Shown piece by piece: positions 27,260-36,727 of a stretch of DNA of 64,000 bases; positions within the stretch are counted from its first letter, which is position 1, and each line of letters begins with the position of its first letter. Below the pieces are notes generated by a model. That model made no database searches, had not been told where the DNA came from, and saw nothing but the letters and a program-made list of their open reading frames with translations. A program made the translations under genes and the position numbers. This DNA comes from Lachnospiraceae bacterium (GTDB lineage: Bacteria > Bacillota > Clostridia > Lachnospirales > Lachnospiraceae). The stretch spans positions 1 to 64,000 of the forward strand of contig JAFZQU010000004.1 in assembly GCA_017620255.1 (NCBI GenBank), given 5' to 3'.

Positions 27260-27838
27260 TCATCCGGCCCCAGGTGCTTTCAGGATCGCGAGTACCCATT
27301 CCGGCTCCGGAAACGGGATGTCAGGCGTGATCAGATGCTGTTCCATGATCCCCTGCACGCTGCTCCAGTATGTATGCGACAGGGTCAGCGGGTCGCCCTC
27401 CCGGATCAGCCCCATCGCCTGTCCCTTTTCAATGACTGCGACCGACCGCTCCACCTGGGCAACAGACAGGGCCAGTTCCCGTATGTTTGCGGGCATCCCG
27501 AGCCGCATGGCCTGTGACATCAGGACAAAGAGCTGATAGATCCAGGGGCTTTCCCCGGCCGCATCAAACAGGCTGCAGAGGAAGATCCTGAAATAGGCGA
27601 GCGGATCGTCCTTCGGACCCTGATCGGCCCGTTTTGTACCTTCCACACCCATCTGCACCAGTTCCAGGAGCAACTGTTCCTTCGATTCATAGTAGTGAAA
27701 GAGCAGTCCCACACTGATGTTCAGTTCTCCCGCTATGTCGCTGATCTTTGTCTCCGAAAATCCTTTTGTTACAAACAGTTCCAGTGCTTTCATCCGGATC
27801 TGCTGCCTGCGCTGTTCTTTCTGTTCCTGTCTTGTCAT
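27260..27838 (-). CDS. TetR-family transcriptional regulator
   Basis: A 192-residue repressor-type protein. The N-terminal helix-turn-helix spans about residues 10-57 (IRMKALELFVTKGFSETKISDIAGE, SVGLLFHYYESKEQLL), followed by a ligand domain. It is first in the transcription unit with the CrtI-like oxidoreductase and has a GGAGG ribosome site. Its own upstream region carries a palindrome (27915-27930) that could be its operator. Ligand unknown. Confidence 0.9.
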   Translation of the reverse strand: MTRQEQKEQRRQQIRMKALELFVTKGFSETKISDIAGELNISVGLLFHYYESKEQLLLELVQMGVEGTKRADQGPKDDPLAYFRIFLCSLFDAAGESPWIYQLFVLMSQAMRLGMPANIRELALSVAQVERSVAVIEKGQAMGLIREGDPLTLSHTYWSSVQGIMEQHLITPDIPFPEPEWVLAILKAPGAG

Positions 27839-27914
27839 CTGTTTCCTCCGTACAATGCTCCCCGATCCGTTGATCGTTTATTTATTGATGATCCATTCAT
27901 TGATTTTATATTCA

Positions 27915-27930
27915 TTGAATTTATATTCAA
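27915..27930. promoter_or_regulatory. palindrome upstream of tetR, candidate operator
   Basis: TTGAAT, TTAT, ATTCAA gives a perfect 6-bp dyad 77 bases before the tetR start, in an A/T-rich stretch (27885-27935) with further TTCA...TGAA half-sites. Size and place suit TetR autoregulation; this is inference. Confidence 0.45.
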
Positions 27931-28025
27931 TATATCAGCAGATGGTTTTCCTGTCAACCCCTTATTCATTTTCCTTCCGGAGATCATCTTTTTATACGCA
28001 GTATCAGGGCAAAATCACTGCCCCG

Positions 28026-28383
28026 CTACGTGTGAAAACCGGATAGTTGCTGATTTTACACGTAGTTTTTGGACGAGATCATGAAACGGCTACGTGTGAA
28101 AATCTTTTGGTTGCCGATTCTACACGTAGTTTTTGGGCGAGATCCCGGTGCGGCTACGTGTGAAAACCTCATGGTTGCCGATTCTACACGTAGTTTTAGG
28201 ACGAAATCCCGGTGCGACTACGTGTGAAAACGCAATGATAGTTGGTTTTGCACGTAGTTTCAGATCGAAAACAGGGAAAAACTACGTGTAAAGTAACGAT
28301 ATTATGGAATATACACGTAGCCGGACCAAAAGCCGGGCAGAATACTACGTGTAAATATAGAAAAAGCCGGATCATACACGTAG
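28026..28383. repeat. array of six palindromic units with 64-bp period (second locus)
   Basis: Units at 28026-28065, 28090-28129, 28154-28193, 28218-28257 (40 bases each), 28282-28320 and 28345-28383 (39 bases). Each starts CTACGTGT and ends ACACGTAG (GCACGTAG in the fourth). Starts are 64, 64, 64, 64 and 63 bases apart; linkers are 24 bases and the first three share a GG.CGA.ATC core. In most units the arms extend with GAAAA and TTTT. The array fills most of the 623-base gap between tetR and the phosphatase; the rest (27940-28025) shows nothing else. Confidence 0.9.
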
Positions 28384-28411
28384 CCTGGTCCCGGAACGGA
28401 CCCTATGGCAC

Positions 28412-28441
28412 AAAAAAACACCCGCTATGCAGGTGCGGGTG
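28412..28441 (-). terminator. intrinsic terminator after the phosphatase gene
   Basis: On the minus strand CACCCGC (28441-28435), nine-base loop, GCGGGTG (28425-28419), then T7 (28418-28412). It ends the kinase-phosphatase transcript 20 bases after the stop codon and before the palindrome array. Confidence 0.88.
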
Positions 28442-28461
28442 CAAAAAGTACATATTTCATT

Positions 28462-29016
28462 CTACAGGAGCCGCCGCAACTCACAGTTGCCGCACAGATT
28501 GTCCCAGAAACGGGCAAGCTCTGTCCCTTCCGTCCTGCAGATCATGGCGGTATTGACAGCGCCGTGGGCTACGATCAGCACGTCTTTTCCTTCCTGCATC
28601 GCAGGGATCGCAACATGATCCAGAAAATCTCCGGCGCGTGCAAACAGATCATCAAAACTCTCTGCCCCTTCCACGGCACGGTAGTGTACGGGATCCTTAA
28701 AAAGCGGATACAGCGGGGATTCCGGGTGCTCAAAAACGTGTTCCGATCCTTCGCAGATCCCGAAACTCATCTCCTTAAGACGCGCATCCGTATAGATCGG
28801 AACGCCCCGTCCCTCCAGAAAGATCTCTGCAGTCTCCAGAGCGCGGCATAGCGGGGATGCATAACATATATCAAAATGAAGCGCTGCGTATTTTTCGCGC
28901 GCTTCCCTTGCCATCTGCCGGCCTGCTGCATTTAGCGGCACATCCGTCCGCCCCTGGATCTTATAACAGGCATTCCAGTCGGTCTGCCCGTGTCTCATCA
29001 GATATATCATAGCCAT
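28462..29016 (-). CDS. histidine phosphatase family protein (phosphoglycerate mutase-like)
   Basis: A 184-residue branch of the histidine phosphatase superfamily. The catalytic RHG motif is YLMRHGQTDWN at residues 5-15, and the second conserved His is in VLIVAHGAVN near 147-156. The acid segment CYASPLCRALETAEIF is typical. Substrate unknown; CobC-like or broad phosphatases share this pattern. It overlaps the end of the upstream hybrid kinase gene; a second ATG at 29010 would give an ATGA overlap and is an equally good start. Confidence 0.86.
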   Translation of the reverse strand: MAMIYLMRHGQTDWNACYKIQGRTDVPLNAAGRQMAREAREKYAALHFDICYASPLCRALETAEIFLEGRGVPIYTDARLKEMSFGICEGSEHVFEHPESPLYPLFKDPVHYRAVEGAESFDDLFARAGDFLDHVAIPAMQEGKDVLIVAHGAVNTAMICRTEGTELARFWDNLCGNCELRRLL

Positions 29017-31283
29017 TGATCGAGTTTTTCCTGTAACTGTGCCAGTTTGACCGGCTTACAGATATAATCGTTCATGCCGTTTTCAAGAAACATTCTTTCC
29101 GCACCTTTGACCGCGTTGGCCGTGCAGGCAATGATAGCCATGTCCCGGACCCAGGGCGCATCCAGAGCGCGGATCTTTTCCGTGGCCTCGATCCCGTCCA
29201 TGTCAGGCATCATATGGTCCATCAGGATCAGGTCATATGCTTTCTTTTGCACCATTTCGATCGCATCCGGTCCGTTCAGGGCAGTATCCGCGCTGATCCC
29301 GAACGATCTGAGCATGGCGGATAAAACCTTGATATTCACGGAATTATCATCCACGATGAGCACAGCGGCGCCGCTGTGCGGCCCTTTCTTCTGCTCATCT
29401 GGATTATCTTCTTTTTCGTGCGCAAATGCGCCCTTGCCTGCGCGGATCGCGTCTGCAGCGGCAGCGACCGTAGTCTCCGCATTTCCATACAGCACAAACG
29501 GCACATTCTTTTGCAGATGGATCTCGTGGCGTTCCTGATCGGAGAGCGGCTTTTCGCTCTCGATCTTCTGCGGCAGGATACAGTAGAAGGTCGAGCCCTT
29601 TCCGTATTCACTCTCCACACGATAGGTACCGTTCATCCGTTTGATCAGGTGACCGGAGATCGCAAGCCCCAGGCCCGTACCCTGAATGTTACGGTTATTG
29701 TTCAGATCCAGGCGGCTGAATACGCTGAACAGACGGCCGATATCTTCCTGTTTGATCCCGCGGCCGCTGTCCGAAACAGCGAGTTTCAAAAGCATCTCAC
29801 TGCCAAGCCTCTCCCAGTCCACATCCAGCCGGATAAATCCCTTGTCCGTGTATTTGACGGCGTTTGAGAGGAAATTCACCAGGATCTGGCGGATCCGTCC
29901 GTCATCCCCGTTTAAGCGCGAAGGGATCGTCGGATCGATATTGATGATAAAATCAAGGTCTTTGTCTCCCAGACGGATATTTACGATGTTGATGACCGTG
30001 TTCAGCAGTTCCTTCACATCATAGGAGACCGGCAGGATGTCGACTTTTCCGGATTCCGCTTTGGAAAAATCAAGCACATCACTGATGATATCAAGCAGCA
30101 TGTGTCCGGAACTTAAGATCTGCGGCAGGTATTCCCTGCTGGCATCCAGCGTATCCTCTTTCTGCGCCAGTTCCGCAAGACCGAGGATGGCATTTAACGG
30201 CGTACGCATCTCATGCGACATGTTGGCTAAGAAGAAGGTCTTCGCCTCGCTGGCTTCTTCTGCGGCCTTTTTCAGCCGTTCCAGCTCCCGTGCATTGTTT
30301 TCCAGTTCCGTGACATCCGCCAGGACCAGTAGATATCCCAGAAGGGTTTTACGCTTCAGGGGATAGTAATACGTCGTATAATGCCTGTCACCGATCTGTA
30401 TACGTTCCTGCGATTCCTGCGCGGAAATGATCTTTGGCGCATAAGAAAAGATCGTACCGGTTTCCATATCCCCAAGTTCCGGAAAGATCTCTTTCGCCCT
30501 GTCATTGGAATCCTGATAACGGTAAGACACATCCGTCACGATCAGTCCCGCGAACGTGCGGTAGAAAAATTCCGCATAGGCAAGTTCCGCCGGATCCGAC
30601 GTTTTCCCGGCCGTCTTCACGATCGCGATGATCCCGATCACTAACAGTATGATCGCGGAGATCGGTTCGTATCCTTCGAATCCGATCGCGATCGAGAAGA
30701 TCATCGCAAGCAGCGTCAGCCCTGCTGCCGCCAATATGCCGGTAAACGCTTTCCTGCGCTTCCTTGAATTCGTCTGAAGGATCACTTTTGCCGCAATGAT
30801 ACAGCAAAGCAGCGACAGGGCCGCAAGATGGGCCATGAACAGATAGAAGAGGAAGGTTCCCTTCTCCACAAGATGCGGGAACAGGCCCTCCTGCGTAAAA
30901 GAAAGCTCTTTGAAATACAGGCGGTGATATCTGGAAGTCAGCATCAGAAACAGGGTTATCGTTTCATACAGAAAGATACCCTTCCAGACAGCCGACGGAA
31001 CCTTCAGGGCCTGTGTATATTTATCCAGATAGACCGCGAACATGAAGGCAACGTAAGCAAGCCCGCAATATTGCAGGCAGAGTGCATCAAAAGCCATATC
31101 CTGGTTGGTCGAGAGCATCTCAGTCAGATAGCCGAGACCGTACGCTACCACGGCAACGGACGCGCCAAGCAGAAACTTGGCTTCCGGGCGCAGCATGAAA
31201 CCGAACAGGGAATATAGTCCGTATATACCGACAACCAGTGCCACGATCTGAATTGTGATCAGTACATGATAGGTCGTGATCAT
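29007..31283 (-). CDS. hybrid sensor histidine kinase with N-terminal 7TM domain
   Basis: A 758-residue sensor. The first about 225 residues form seven hydrophobic segments like the histidine-kinase 7TM sensor module. A PAS-like region follows (about 235-325), then HisKA with His357 in FLANMSHEMRTPLNA, a HATPase domain (NFLSNAVKYTDKG, DSGRGI, GTGLGLAI) and a receiver with Asp689 in LILMDHMMPDMDG. No output domain. No ribosome site precedes the ATG, and an extended -10 (TGATAAAAT) ends nine bases before it. The only co-transcribed neighbour is the phosphatase. Confidence 0.92.
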   Translation of the reverse strand: MITTYHVLITIQIVALVVGIYGLYSLFGFMLRPEAKFLLGASVAVVAYGLGYLTEMLSTNQDMAFDALCLQYCGLAYVAFMFAVYLDKYTQALKVPSAVWKGIFLYETITLFLMLTSRYHRLYFKELSFTQEGLFPHLVEKGTFLFYLFMAHLAALSLLCCIIAAKVILQTNSRKRRKAFTGILAAAGLTLLAMIFSIAIGFEGYEPISAIILLVIGIIAIVKTAGKTSDPAELAYAEFFYRTFAGLIVTDVSYRYQDSNDRAKEIFPELGDMETGTIFSYAPKIISAQESQERIQIGDRHYTTYYYPLKRKTLLGYLLVLADVTELENNARELERLKKAAEEASEAKTFFLANMSHEMRTPLNAILGLAELAQKEDTLDASREYLPQILSSGHMLLDIISDVLDFSKAESGKVDILPVSYDVKELLNTVINIVNIRLGDKDLDFIINIDPTIPSRLNGDDGRIRQILVNFLSNAVKYTDKGFIRLDVDWERLGSEMLLKLAVSDSGRGIKQEDIGRLFSVFSRLDLNNNRNIQGTGLGLAISGHLIKRMNGTYRVESEYGKGSTFYCILPQKIESEKPLSDQERHEIHLQKNVPFVLYGNAETTVAAAADAIRAGKGAFAHEKEDNPDEQKKGPHSGAAVLIVDDNSVNIKVLSAMLRSFGISADTALNGPDAIEMVQKKAYDLILMDHMMPDMDGIEATEKIRALDAPWVRDMAIIACTANAVKGAERMFLENGMNDYICKPVKLAQLQEKLDQWL

Positions 31284-31292
31284 AACAAGATC

Positions 31293-31301
31293 ATTTTATC
31301 A
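31293..31301 (-). promoter_or_regulatory. extended -10 just before the 7TM kinase start
   Basis: Minus-strand TG (31301-31300), one base, TAAAAT (31298-31293), then nine bases to ATG 31283. The predicted 5' leader is only about two to three bases and there is no ribosome site. Confidence 0.4.
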
Positions 31302-31387
31302 TGCCAGGGGGCAGATGTCACACGCAATTGTCAGATATTCTTTTTAGGTGTATATTTATTTTCAGAATTGTGTAAAGAGGTTTGGCA

Positions 31388-33184
31388 ATGATCCTCATCT
31401 TACTGAACTGGCTCTTTATCCTGCTCACCACCTATGTGACCGGCCATGCCGCTTTGCGGCTTGGCTCAAAACTGTTCGGTTACGGCGGTCATCGTCATTT
31501 TCTGATGATCCTTGTGACCGGATTTTCCTGTGTGAGCGCCTATGCCGGATATTTCAGCCTTTTTGGCCGCGTCTCTCTTGCATCTGACGTGATCCTGGTC
31601 GGGATCTGTCTTTTCTGCATTTTACTCGATAGAAAACACTATGTCGGGATGCCTTTACTCATCCTGGCTTTTCTGCGTGACTGCAGGCATTCCCTGAAAG
31701 ATCCGGATAAGATCAGATCCGGCAGGGGCGGGATCATCCTGTTACGTATCCTGCAGTTAACCGGTGCCATCCTGCTGTTTATCGCGATCCTCTACTTTAC
31801 GGCCTCCGGCTCCTTTTCCGCAGCTTCAGGACTTTACCGTCCGCAGGCGATCCGCTGGATCGAGGAATGCGGCACCGTAAAAGGGCTCTGGCTTGCAGGA
31901 GATGCTTTCTGTTTTGACAGTTCCGCCTTTTGCGCCGGCGCACTGTACGGTTTTTCCTTCGCAGGGCAGTCCCTGCATGGCCTGAACGGGTATCTGGCTG
32001 CTGTCCTGACACTGTATGCATATTTCTGCATCACAAACGCCTTTCTGAAACGGACTTTCGGAAACCTGCACACGATCCTTGCTTTTACGCCCATCGTGTA
32101 CACGGTGATCCTTGCCATAGAACTGATCGCACCGGATACGGACCCGGTCTTTTCCTATCTGCTCCTTGCCATTCTGATCCGCCTTTCGCAGCTGATGGAT
32201 GAAAAGGAAGAAGAAAGTGCACCCTATGCCCTGCTCTTTATACTGACCGTATTTCTGCTTACCGTAAAGATCTCAGCCTGCGTACTGCTCCTTCCGGCGC
32301 TCCTTGCACCTGTCCTCATGATCCGCCGGAAGCACTTTAGGGCACTGATCCATACGCTGCTCTCCACCCTGCTCCTGATCCTTCCGTTTCTGATCAGGCG
32401 CGTGCTCGTTTCCGGCCGTCTGTTCTATCCTCTTGCTTCTCCGGACCTGTTTGCCCTGCCCTGGAAGATCCCGAAAGATACGATAGGGGCGCAGATCGCT
32501 TCGATCCGGGCACAGGCACGCGGCATAAGCGGGTCCGAACAGGCTATGCGGGCCTTTAACTGGGTCCCCGTCTGGTGGAGGAATCTCTCAGGCACGAACC
32601 GGCTGTTCCTGCTCACGGCTGCTGCCGCTTTTACGGTCGGGCTGATCTGGAGCCTGATCGCGCTGATCCGTGTGATCCTCTCGCGACGAACAGACAAAGC
32701 CGTTAAACTTTCCGCCATGCTGCTTCTGGAAGCAGGGGCCATGGCCTCTCTTACTTTCTGGTTTCTCTTTGCGCCCGATATCCGGGATGGCATGATCTGC
32801 CTGCTGCTGGTTCCCTTTGTAACGTTTGCGGTCCTAAAAAACGACGATGCCGTGCCTTCTTCGTTAAAAACCCTGATCCCCGGCATCTTAAGCTGTATGC
32901 TTTTGTATCCGACCGGAAACATTCTCTATCAGGATATGAGTTATATGCTTACGGACCACGGCGCAAACTATGCCCTCTACCAGAGGGATTATCCTGCAGC
33001 CGATGTAAAAGAAGTGAGGTTTGAGGGCCGTACTTTTTATTACCCCGCTCAAAGCGGCGCACCGTTATACCATGAGCCGTTTCCGGCCGTACTGTCGCAG
33101 GATGTCGTGAACCGTATGACATGTATCGGCGATTCGCTTTCAGACGGTTTCACGATCAAGACACAGGAGATTGGCGGACAATGA
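31388..33184 (+). CDS. multi-pass membrane protein of unknown function
   Basis: A 598-residue protein that I do not recognise. About 11-13 hydrophobic segments fill residues 1-510 (for example LILLNWLFILLTTYVTGHA at the start, LLILPFLIRRVLV, LLFILTVFLLTVKISACVLL), and the last roughly 80 residues are soluble. The layout resembles GT-C type glycosyltransferases or polysaccharide membrane enzymes, but no catalytic motif is clear. ATG 31388 has AAAGAGG six bases upstream; a TTG at 31382 is less likely. Its stop overlaps the ATG of the DMT transporter (ATGA). Confidence 0.8.
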   Translation: MILILLNWLFILLTTYVTGHAALRLGSKLFGYGGHRHFLMILVTGFSCVSAYAGYFSLFGRVSLASDVILVGICLFCILLDRKHYVGMPLLILAFLRDCRHSLKDPDKIRSGRGGIILLRILQLTGAILLFIAILYFTASGSFSAASGLYRPQAIRWIEECGTVKGLWLAGDAFCFDSSAFCAGALYGFSFAGQSLHGLNGYLAAVLTLYAYFCITNAFLKRTFGNLHTILAFTPIVYTVILAIELIAPDTDPVFSYLLLAILIRLSQLMDEKEEESAPYALLFILTVFLLTVKISACVLLLPALLAPVLMIRRKHFRALIHTLLSTLLLILPFLIRRVLVSGRLFYPLASPDLFALPWKIPKDTIGAQIASIRAQARGISGSEQAMRAFNWVPVWWRNLSGTNRLFLLTAAAAFTVGLIWSLIALIRVILSRRTDKAVKLSAMLLLEAGAMASLTFWFLFAPDIRDGMICLLLVPFVTFAVLKNDDAVPSSLKTLIPGILSCMLLYPTGNILYQDMSYMLTDHGANYALYQRDYPAADVKEVRFEGRTFYYPAQSGAPLYHEPFPAVLSQDVVNRMTCIGDSLSDGFTIKTQEIGGQ

Positions 33185-34071
33185 AGAATCTGAAAGGAAC
33201 CCTGATCCTGCTACTGACCGCCCTGATCTGGGGAACGGCTTTTGTCGCTCAGACATCCGCCTCCGGCTCGATCAGTGCGTTCACATTCAATGCCACCCGC
33301 TCTCTTCTGGCAAGTGTCTTTCTGTTCCTGTTCGTGTTGTTACGCGCAAAGATCGCAAAAGAAAAAAAGCCGCTTTTTACAAAGCAGACTTTACTGGCCG
33401 GTGTGATCTGCGGCGTCCCGCTGTTTATCGCCACCAACCTGCAGCAGTACGGGATCGAACTCTATCCGGCAGGCACGGCCGCCTCGGGGCGCGCCGGGTT
33501 TTTGACCGCGACCTATGTGATCATGATCGCACTCTATACCCTGCTGAAGACCAGGCGTTTCAGGCCGCTGATCCTTTTTGCGACCCTGCTCTGTATGACA
33601 GGTATGTATCTGCTCTGCTTATCGGGCGGTTTTGGCGGGATCTATATCGGCGATGTTTTGATCCTTCTTTGTGCACTCGCCTTTGCCGTCTATATCCTGC
33701 TCGTGGACGTATACGGGACCGTGGAGTCTGTAAAAGTCTCCTGCATCCAGTTCGCCACCGCCGGGATCCTCTCGTTTATCTGCATGCTTCTCTTTGAATC
33801 CCCGACCCTTGGCAGTCTCACGGCAGCCTGGTTCCCGATCTGCTACGCCGGGATCCTCTCAAGCGGCGTAGCCTATACCCTGCAGATGGTCGGACAGAAA
33901 TATGCAGAACCCGTCATCGCCACCATCGTCATGAGCCTCGAAGCCGTATTTGCAGCCCTGTCCGGCTGGCTGATCCTTTCCGAACAATTAAAAGGACGCG
34001 ATCTTCTCGGCTGCGTCCTTGTCTTTGCATCTGTTCTTCTTGCCCAGTTACCCGAGCGTGATCATTCGTAA
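33181..34071 (+). CDS. DMT-superfamily (EamA-type) transporter
   Basis: A 296-residue protein with ten hydrophobic segments in two EamA repeats. The first repeat starts LILLLTALIWGTAFVAQ, and the second ends with PVIATIVMSLEAVFAALSGW and LKGRDLLGCVLVFASVLLAQL, both usual for drug/metabolite exporters. Substrate unknown. The start ATG overlaps the preceding stop codon by ATGA, so the two membrane proteins are translationally coupled. The gene converges on livF with six bases between stops. Confidence 0.88.
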   Translation: MKNLKGTLILLLTALIWGTAFVAQTSASGSISAFTFNATRSLLASVFLFLFVLLRAKIAKEKKPLFTKQTLLAGVICGVPLFIATNLQQYGIELYPAGTAASGRAGFLTATYVIMIALYTLLKTRRFRPLILFATLLCMTGMYLLCLSGGFGGIYIGDVLILLCALAFAVYILLVDVYGTVESVKVSCIQFATAGILSFICMLLFESPTLGSLTAAWFPICYAGILSSGVAYTLQMVGQKYAEPVIATIVMSLEAVFAALSGWLILSEQLKGRDLLGCVLVFASVLLAQLPERDHS

Positions 34072-34077
34072 AAAGGC

Positions 34078-34800
34078 TTATTTTGCCTTGCTCTTTCCGA
34101 GGTACGCCTCCTTGACGCGTTCGTCGGATAACAGCTGTTCTCCTTCGCCTTCCATGATGATGTTCCCCGTCTCGATCACATATCCGTAATGGCAGGTCTT
34201 TAAGGCCATGTTTGCGTTCTGCTCGATCAGCAGCACCGTAATGCCGTTGTCATTGATCGTGCGGATGATGCTGAAGATATCACGCACCACGAGCGGAGCC
34301 AGACCCAGGGAAGGCTCATCCATCATGATCAGCTTCGGACGGCTCATCAGTGCCCTGCCGACCGCCAGCATCTGCTGTTCGCCGCCGGACAGCGTACCGG
34401 CAAGCTGCCAGTGACGCTCACTCAGTCTCGGGAACAGGCGGTATACATAGGCAAGGTCCTCATCGTAATTGTCTTTGCGCAGATAGGCGCCCATCTTCAG
34501 GTTTTCGAGCACCGTCAGGTTCGGGAACACACGTCTGCCTTCCGGTACGAGCGTGATCCCCCGTGCCACGATCGCATCCGGGGACAGTCCCAGGATATTG
34601 TCGCCTTCAAACAGGATCTCGCCGCTCTCGGGTTTCACGATCCCCGAAACGGAACGCAGGATCGTGGATTTTCCGGCACCGTTCGCGCCGATCAGCGTGA
34701 CGATCTTTCCTTTTTTGACATCCATGGATATGCCGTTGACGGCCTGGATGCCGCCAAAGCGTACGTTTAAGGATTTGATCTGCAAAATCACATCACTCAT
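34078..34800 (-). CDS. livF: branched-chain amino acid ABC transporter ATP-binding protein LivF
   Basis: One of two ATPases of the LIV importer, 240 residues. Walker A is GANGAGKST, the ABC signature LSGGEQQMLAVGRAL, and Walker B LIMMDEPSLGLAP. The C-terminal end of the family is present. ATG 34800 is used because GGGGGTGA precedes it; a GTG six bases earlier is possible. It overlaps the end of livG by eight bases. Last gene of the livJHMGF operon. Confidence 0.93.
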   Translation of the reverse strand: MSDVILQIKSLNVRFGGIQAVNGISMDVKKGKIVTLIGANGAGKSTILRSVSGIVKPESGEILFEGDNILGLSPDAIVARGITLVPEGRRVFPNLTVLENLKMGAYLRKDNYDEDLAYVYRLFPRLSERHWQLAGTLSGGEQQMLAVGRALMSRPKLIMMDEPSLGLAPLVVRDIFSIIRTINDNGITVLLIEQNANMALKTCHYGYVIETGNIIMEGEGEQLLSDERVKEAYLGKSKAK

Positions 34801-35635
34801 CTTCACTCACCCCCAGATATGCATCGATCACCTTCTGGTTGGACTGGATCTCGGCCGGCACACCTTCCGCGATCTCTTTTCCGAAATCAATGACATAGAT
34901 CCGGTCGGAAATGTCCATGACCAGATTCATGTGGTGCTCGATGAGCAGGATCGTTAAGTTGAACTTCTCTCTGATATAGTGGATGAACTTCGTCAGTTCC
35001 TCCGTCTCCTGCGGATTCATACCGGCTGCAGGCTCGTCAAGGAGCAGCAGTTTCGGATCCGTTGCAAGCGCCCTTGCGATCTCCAGCTTGCGCTGTTTAC
35101 CGTACGGCAGGCCCGTTGCGATCTCGTCCTTGACGTCATAGAGGTCCACGAGTTTTAACAGTTCCTCCGTCTCACGGCGCATTTTAGCTTCTTCTTTGCG
35201 GTTCAGCTTGAGCGTGGCCGTAAAGATATTGGAAGTCCTTCTCAAATGCTTAGCCGTCAGGACATTGTCGAACACCGTCATCGACTTAAAGAGACGGATG
35301 TTCTGGAAGGTCCTGGCCATGCCCAGTTTAGTCAGTTCATCCGGCGTTTTCACGAGGATATGCCTGTACATATCCGCGTTGGCGCCGGCGTAAAGCTTTT
35401 TCATCTTTCCCTGCGGATGATTTTCAATGATCTTTTCTCCCGCAAAGGAAACCTGTCCGTTCGTCGGCTCATAGACGCCCGTAATGGCGTTGAAAGCCGT
35501 TGTTTTGCCGGCACCGTTGGGACCGATCAGGGCAACGATCTCGCCCTCGTTCACGTCCATCGTCAGGTTGTCGACTGCGACCACGCCGCCGAACTGCATG
35601 GTCAGATTTTCTACGTGAAGTACGTTTTTACTCAT
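34793..35635 (-). CDS. livG: branched-chain amino acid ABC transporter ATP-binding protein LivG
   Basis: Second ATPase of the LIV importer, 280 residues. Walker A is GPNGAGKTTAFNAITG, the signature is the LivG-type LPYGKQRKLEIARAL, Walker B LLLLDEPAAGMNP, and the C-terminal LivG extension (NQKVIDAYLG) is present. It overlaps livM by eight bases and livF by eight bases, typical of coupled translation in this operon. Confidence 0.94.
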   Translation of the reverse strand: MSKNVLHVENLTMQFGGVVAVDNLTMDVNEGEIVALIGPNGAGKTTAFNAITGVYEPTNGQVSFAGEKIIENHPQGKMKKLYAGANADMYRHILVKTPDELTKLGMARTFQNIRLFKSMTVFDNVLTAKHLRRTSNIFTATLKLNRKEEAKMRRETEELLKLVDLYDVKDEIATGLPYGKQRKLEIARALATDPKLLLLDEPAAGMNPQETEELTKFIHYIREKFNLTILLIEHHMNLVMDISDRIYVIDFGKEIAEGVPAEIQSNQKVIDAYLGVSEDE

Positions 35636-36716
35636 CTTTTACACCGCCCTTCACGCTTTTTTTCATAAAGAGATTTTTGATGCGGAGGATCCCGTCATAA
35701 ACGGAGATCTCCCGCGTCCCCATGATACCCTGCCTGAAGAACAGCACGATGATCATGATCAGGATCGAGAAAACGACCATTCTGAACCCGGGGCCGAGGA
35801 GCGGGATCTTTGCACCTGCATCCGTATAGGTCTCAAGGTCCAAAAACTTCAGCCACCATTCGGAACTCGCGTAGAAAATGAATGCCGCGATGATCGATCC
35901 GGAGATTGAACCGATGCCGCCGATGACCACGACCAGAAGGATCTGGTACGTCATGGCCGATGTAAAGGATACGCTCGATACGCTGGTATTGCACATCGCC
36001 ATCATCGCTCCCGCGATCCCGCAGAAGAATGAGGAAATGATAAAGGACAGCCGTTTGTGATGCGCCAGGTTGATCCCCATGGCTTCCGCTGCGATCTCAT
36101 CATCGCGGATGGCCTTAAAGGCACGCCCGTACGTCGAGTTGATGATGAGCACGATGATCAGGATACTGATCCCCGAGATCGCCGCATATACGAGGATGTT
36201 CTTCGGTGCGGTGAACATGTTGATCGGATCCGGACCATTCGTTACGGGTCCGAAATTCTGCAGCTGCACAAGACCTCTGACGATCTCCGCAAACCCGAGT
36301 GTTGCAATGGCAAGATAGTCGCTTTTCAGACGCAGCACCGGAAGACCGATCAGGAACGCAAAGAACGCGGCGATGAGGCCTGCCAGGAGCAGTGCCGGAA
36401 CAAGCGGCATCTGGAAACGGATCAGCGAATCCCCGTAATTCCGGAATACGTTCGAGCGCATATCCACGGGAATGGTCAGGATCGCGTATGTATAAGCACC
36501 CAGCAGCATAAAGCCGGCCTGTCCCAGTGAAAAGAGGCCCGTGAACCCGTTTAAGAGGTTCATGGAAACCGCTGCCAAAGCAAAGGTGCAGACTTTCCGC
36601 AATACGGAAAACCACATGGAAGTGGACGGCGCAAGCAGCTCGATCAGTACGAGTGTCAGGATCAGTGCTGCCACAAGGAGAAGGTTGCAGATCGTTCGTT
36701 TATTCTGATTCCACAT
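35628..36716 (-). CDS. livM: branched-chain amino acid ABC transporter permease LivM
   Basis: Channel subunit, 362 residues with about nine to ten transmembrane segments. Family marks are LNGFTGLFSLGQAGFMLLGAY near residue 56 and GIGSISGSIIAAFIFY near 270, with the ATPase-contact EAMGIN loop. ATG 36716 is preferred because GAGGAGGT lies six bases upstream; the frame upstream of it would run into the livH stop. 11 bases separate it from livH. Confidence 0.92.
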   Translation of the reverse strand: MWNQNKRTICNLLLVAALILTLVLIELLAPSTSMWFSVLRKVCTFALAAVSMNLLNGFTGLFSLGQAGFMLLGAYTYAILTIPVDMRSNVFRNYGDSLIRFQMPLVPALLLAGLIAAFFAFLIGLPVLRLKSDYLAIATLGFAEIVRGLVQLQNFGPVTNGPDPINMFTAPKNILVYAAISGISILIIVLIINSTYGRAFKAIRDDEIAAEAMGINLAHHKRLSFIISSFFCGIAGAMMAMCNTSVSSVSFTSAMTYQILLVVVIGGIGSISGSIIAAFIFYASSEWWLKFLDLETYTDAGAKIPLLGPGFRMVVFSILIMIIVLFFRQGIMGTREISVYDGILRIKNLFMKKSVKGGVKDE

Positions 36717-36727
36717 ATCGCACCTCC

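Noticed and set aside
27183-27299. N-terminal extension of the CrtI-like oxidoreductase into tetR
   Set aside because: The extension lacks any domain, overlaps the tetR end, and a good ribosome site precedes ATG 27182 where the FAD motif begins.
28026-28383. CRISPR array
   Set aside because: Spacing is regular, but the constant parts are short palindromic ends with partly conserved interiors and linkers, copies are imperfect, and no cas gene is present.
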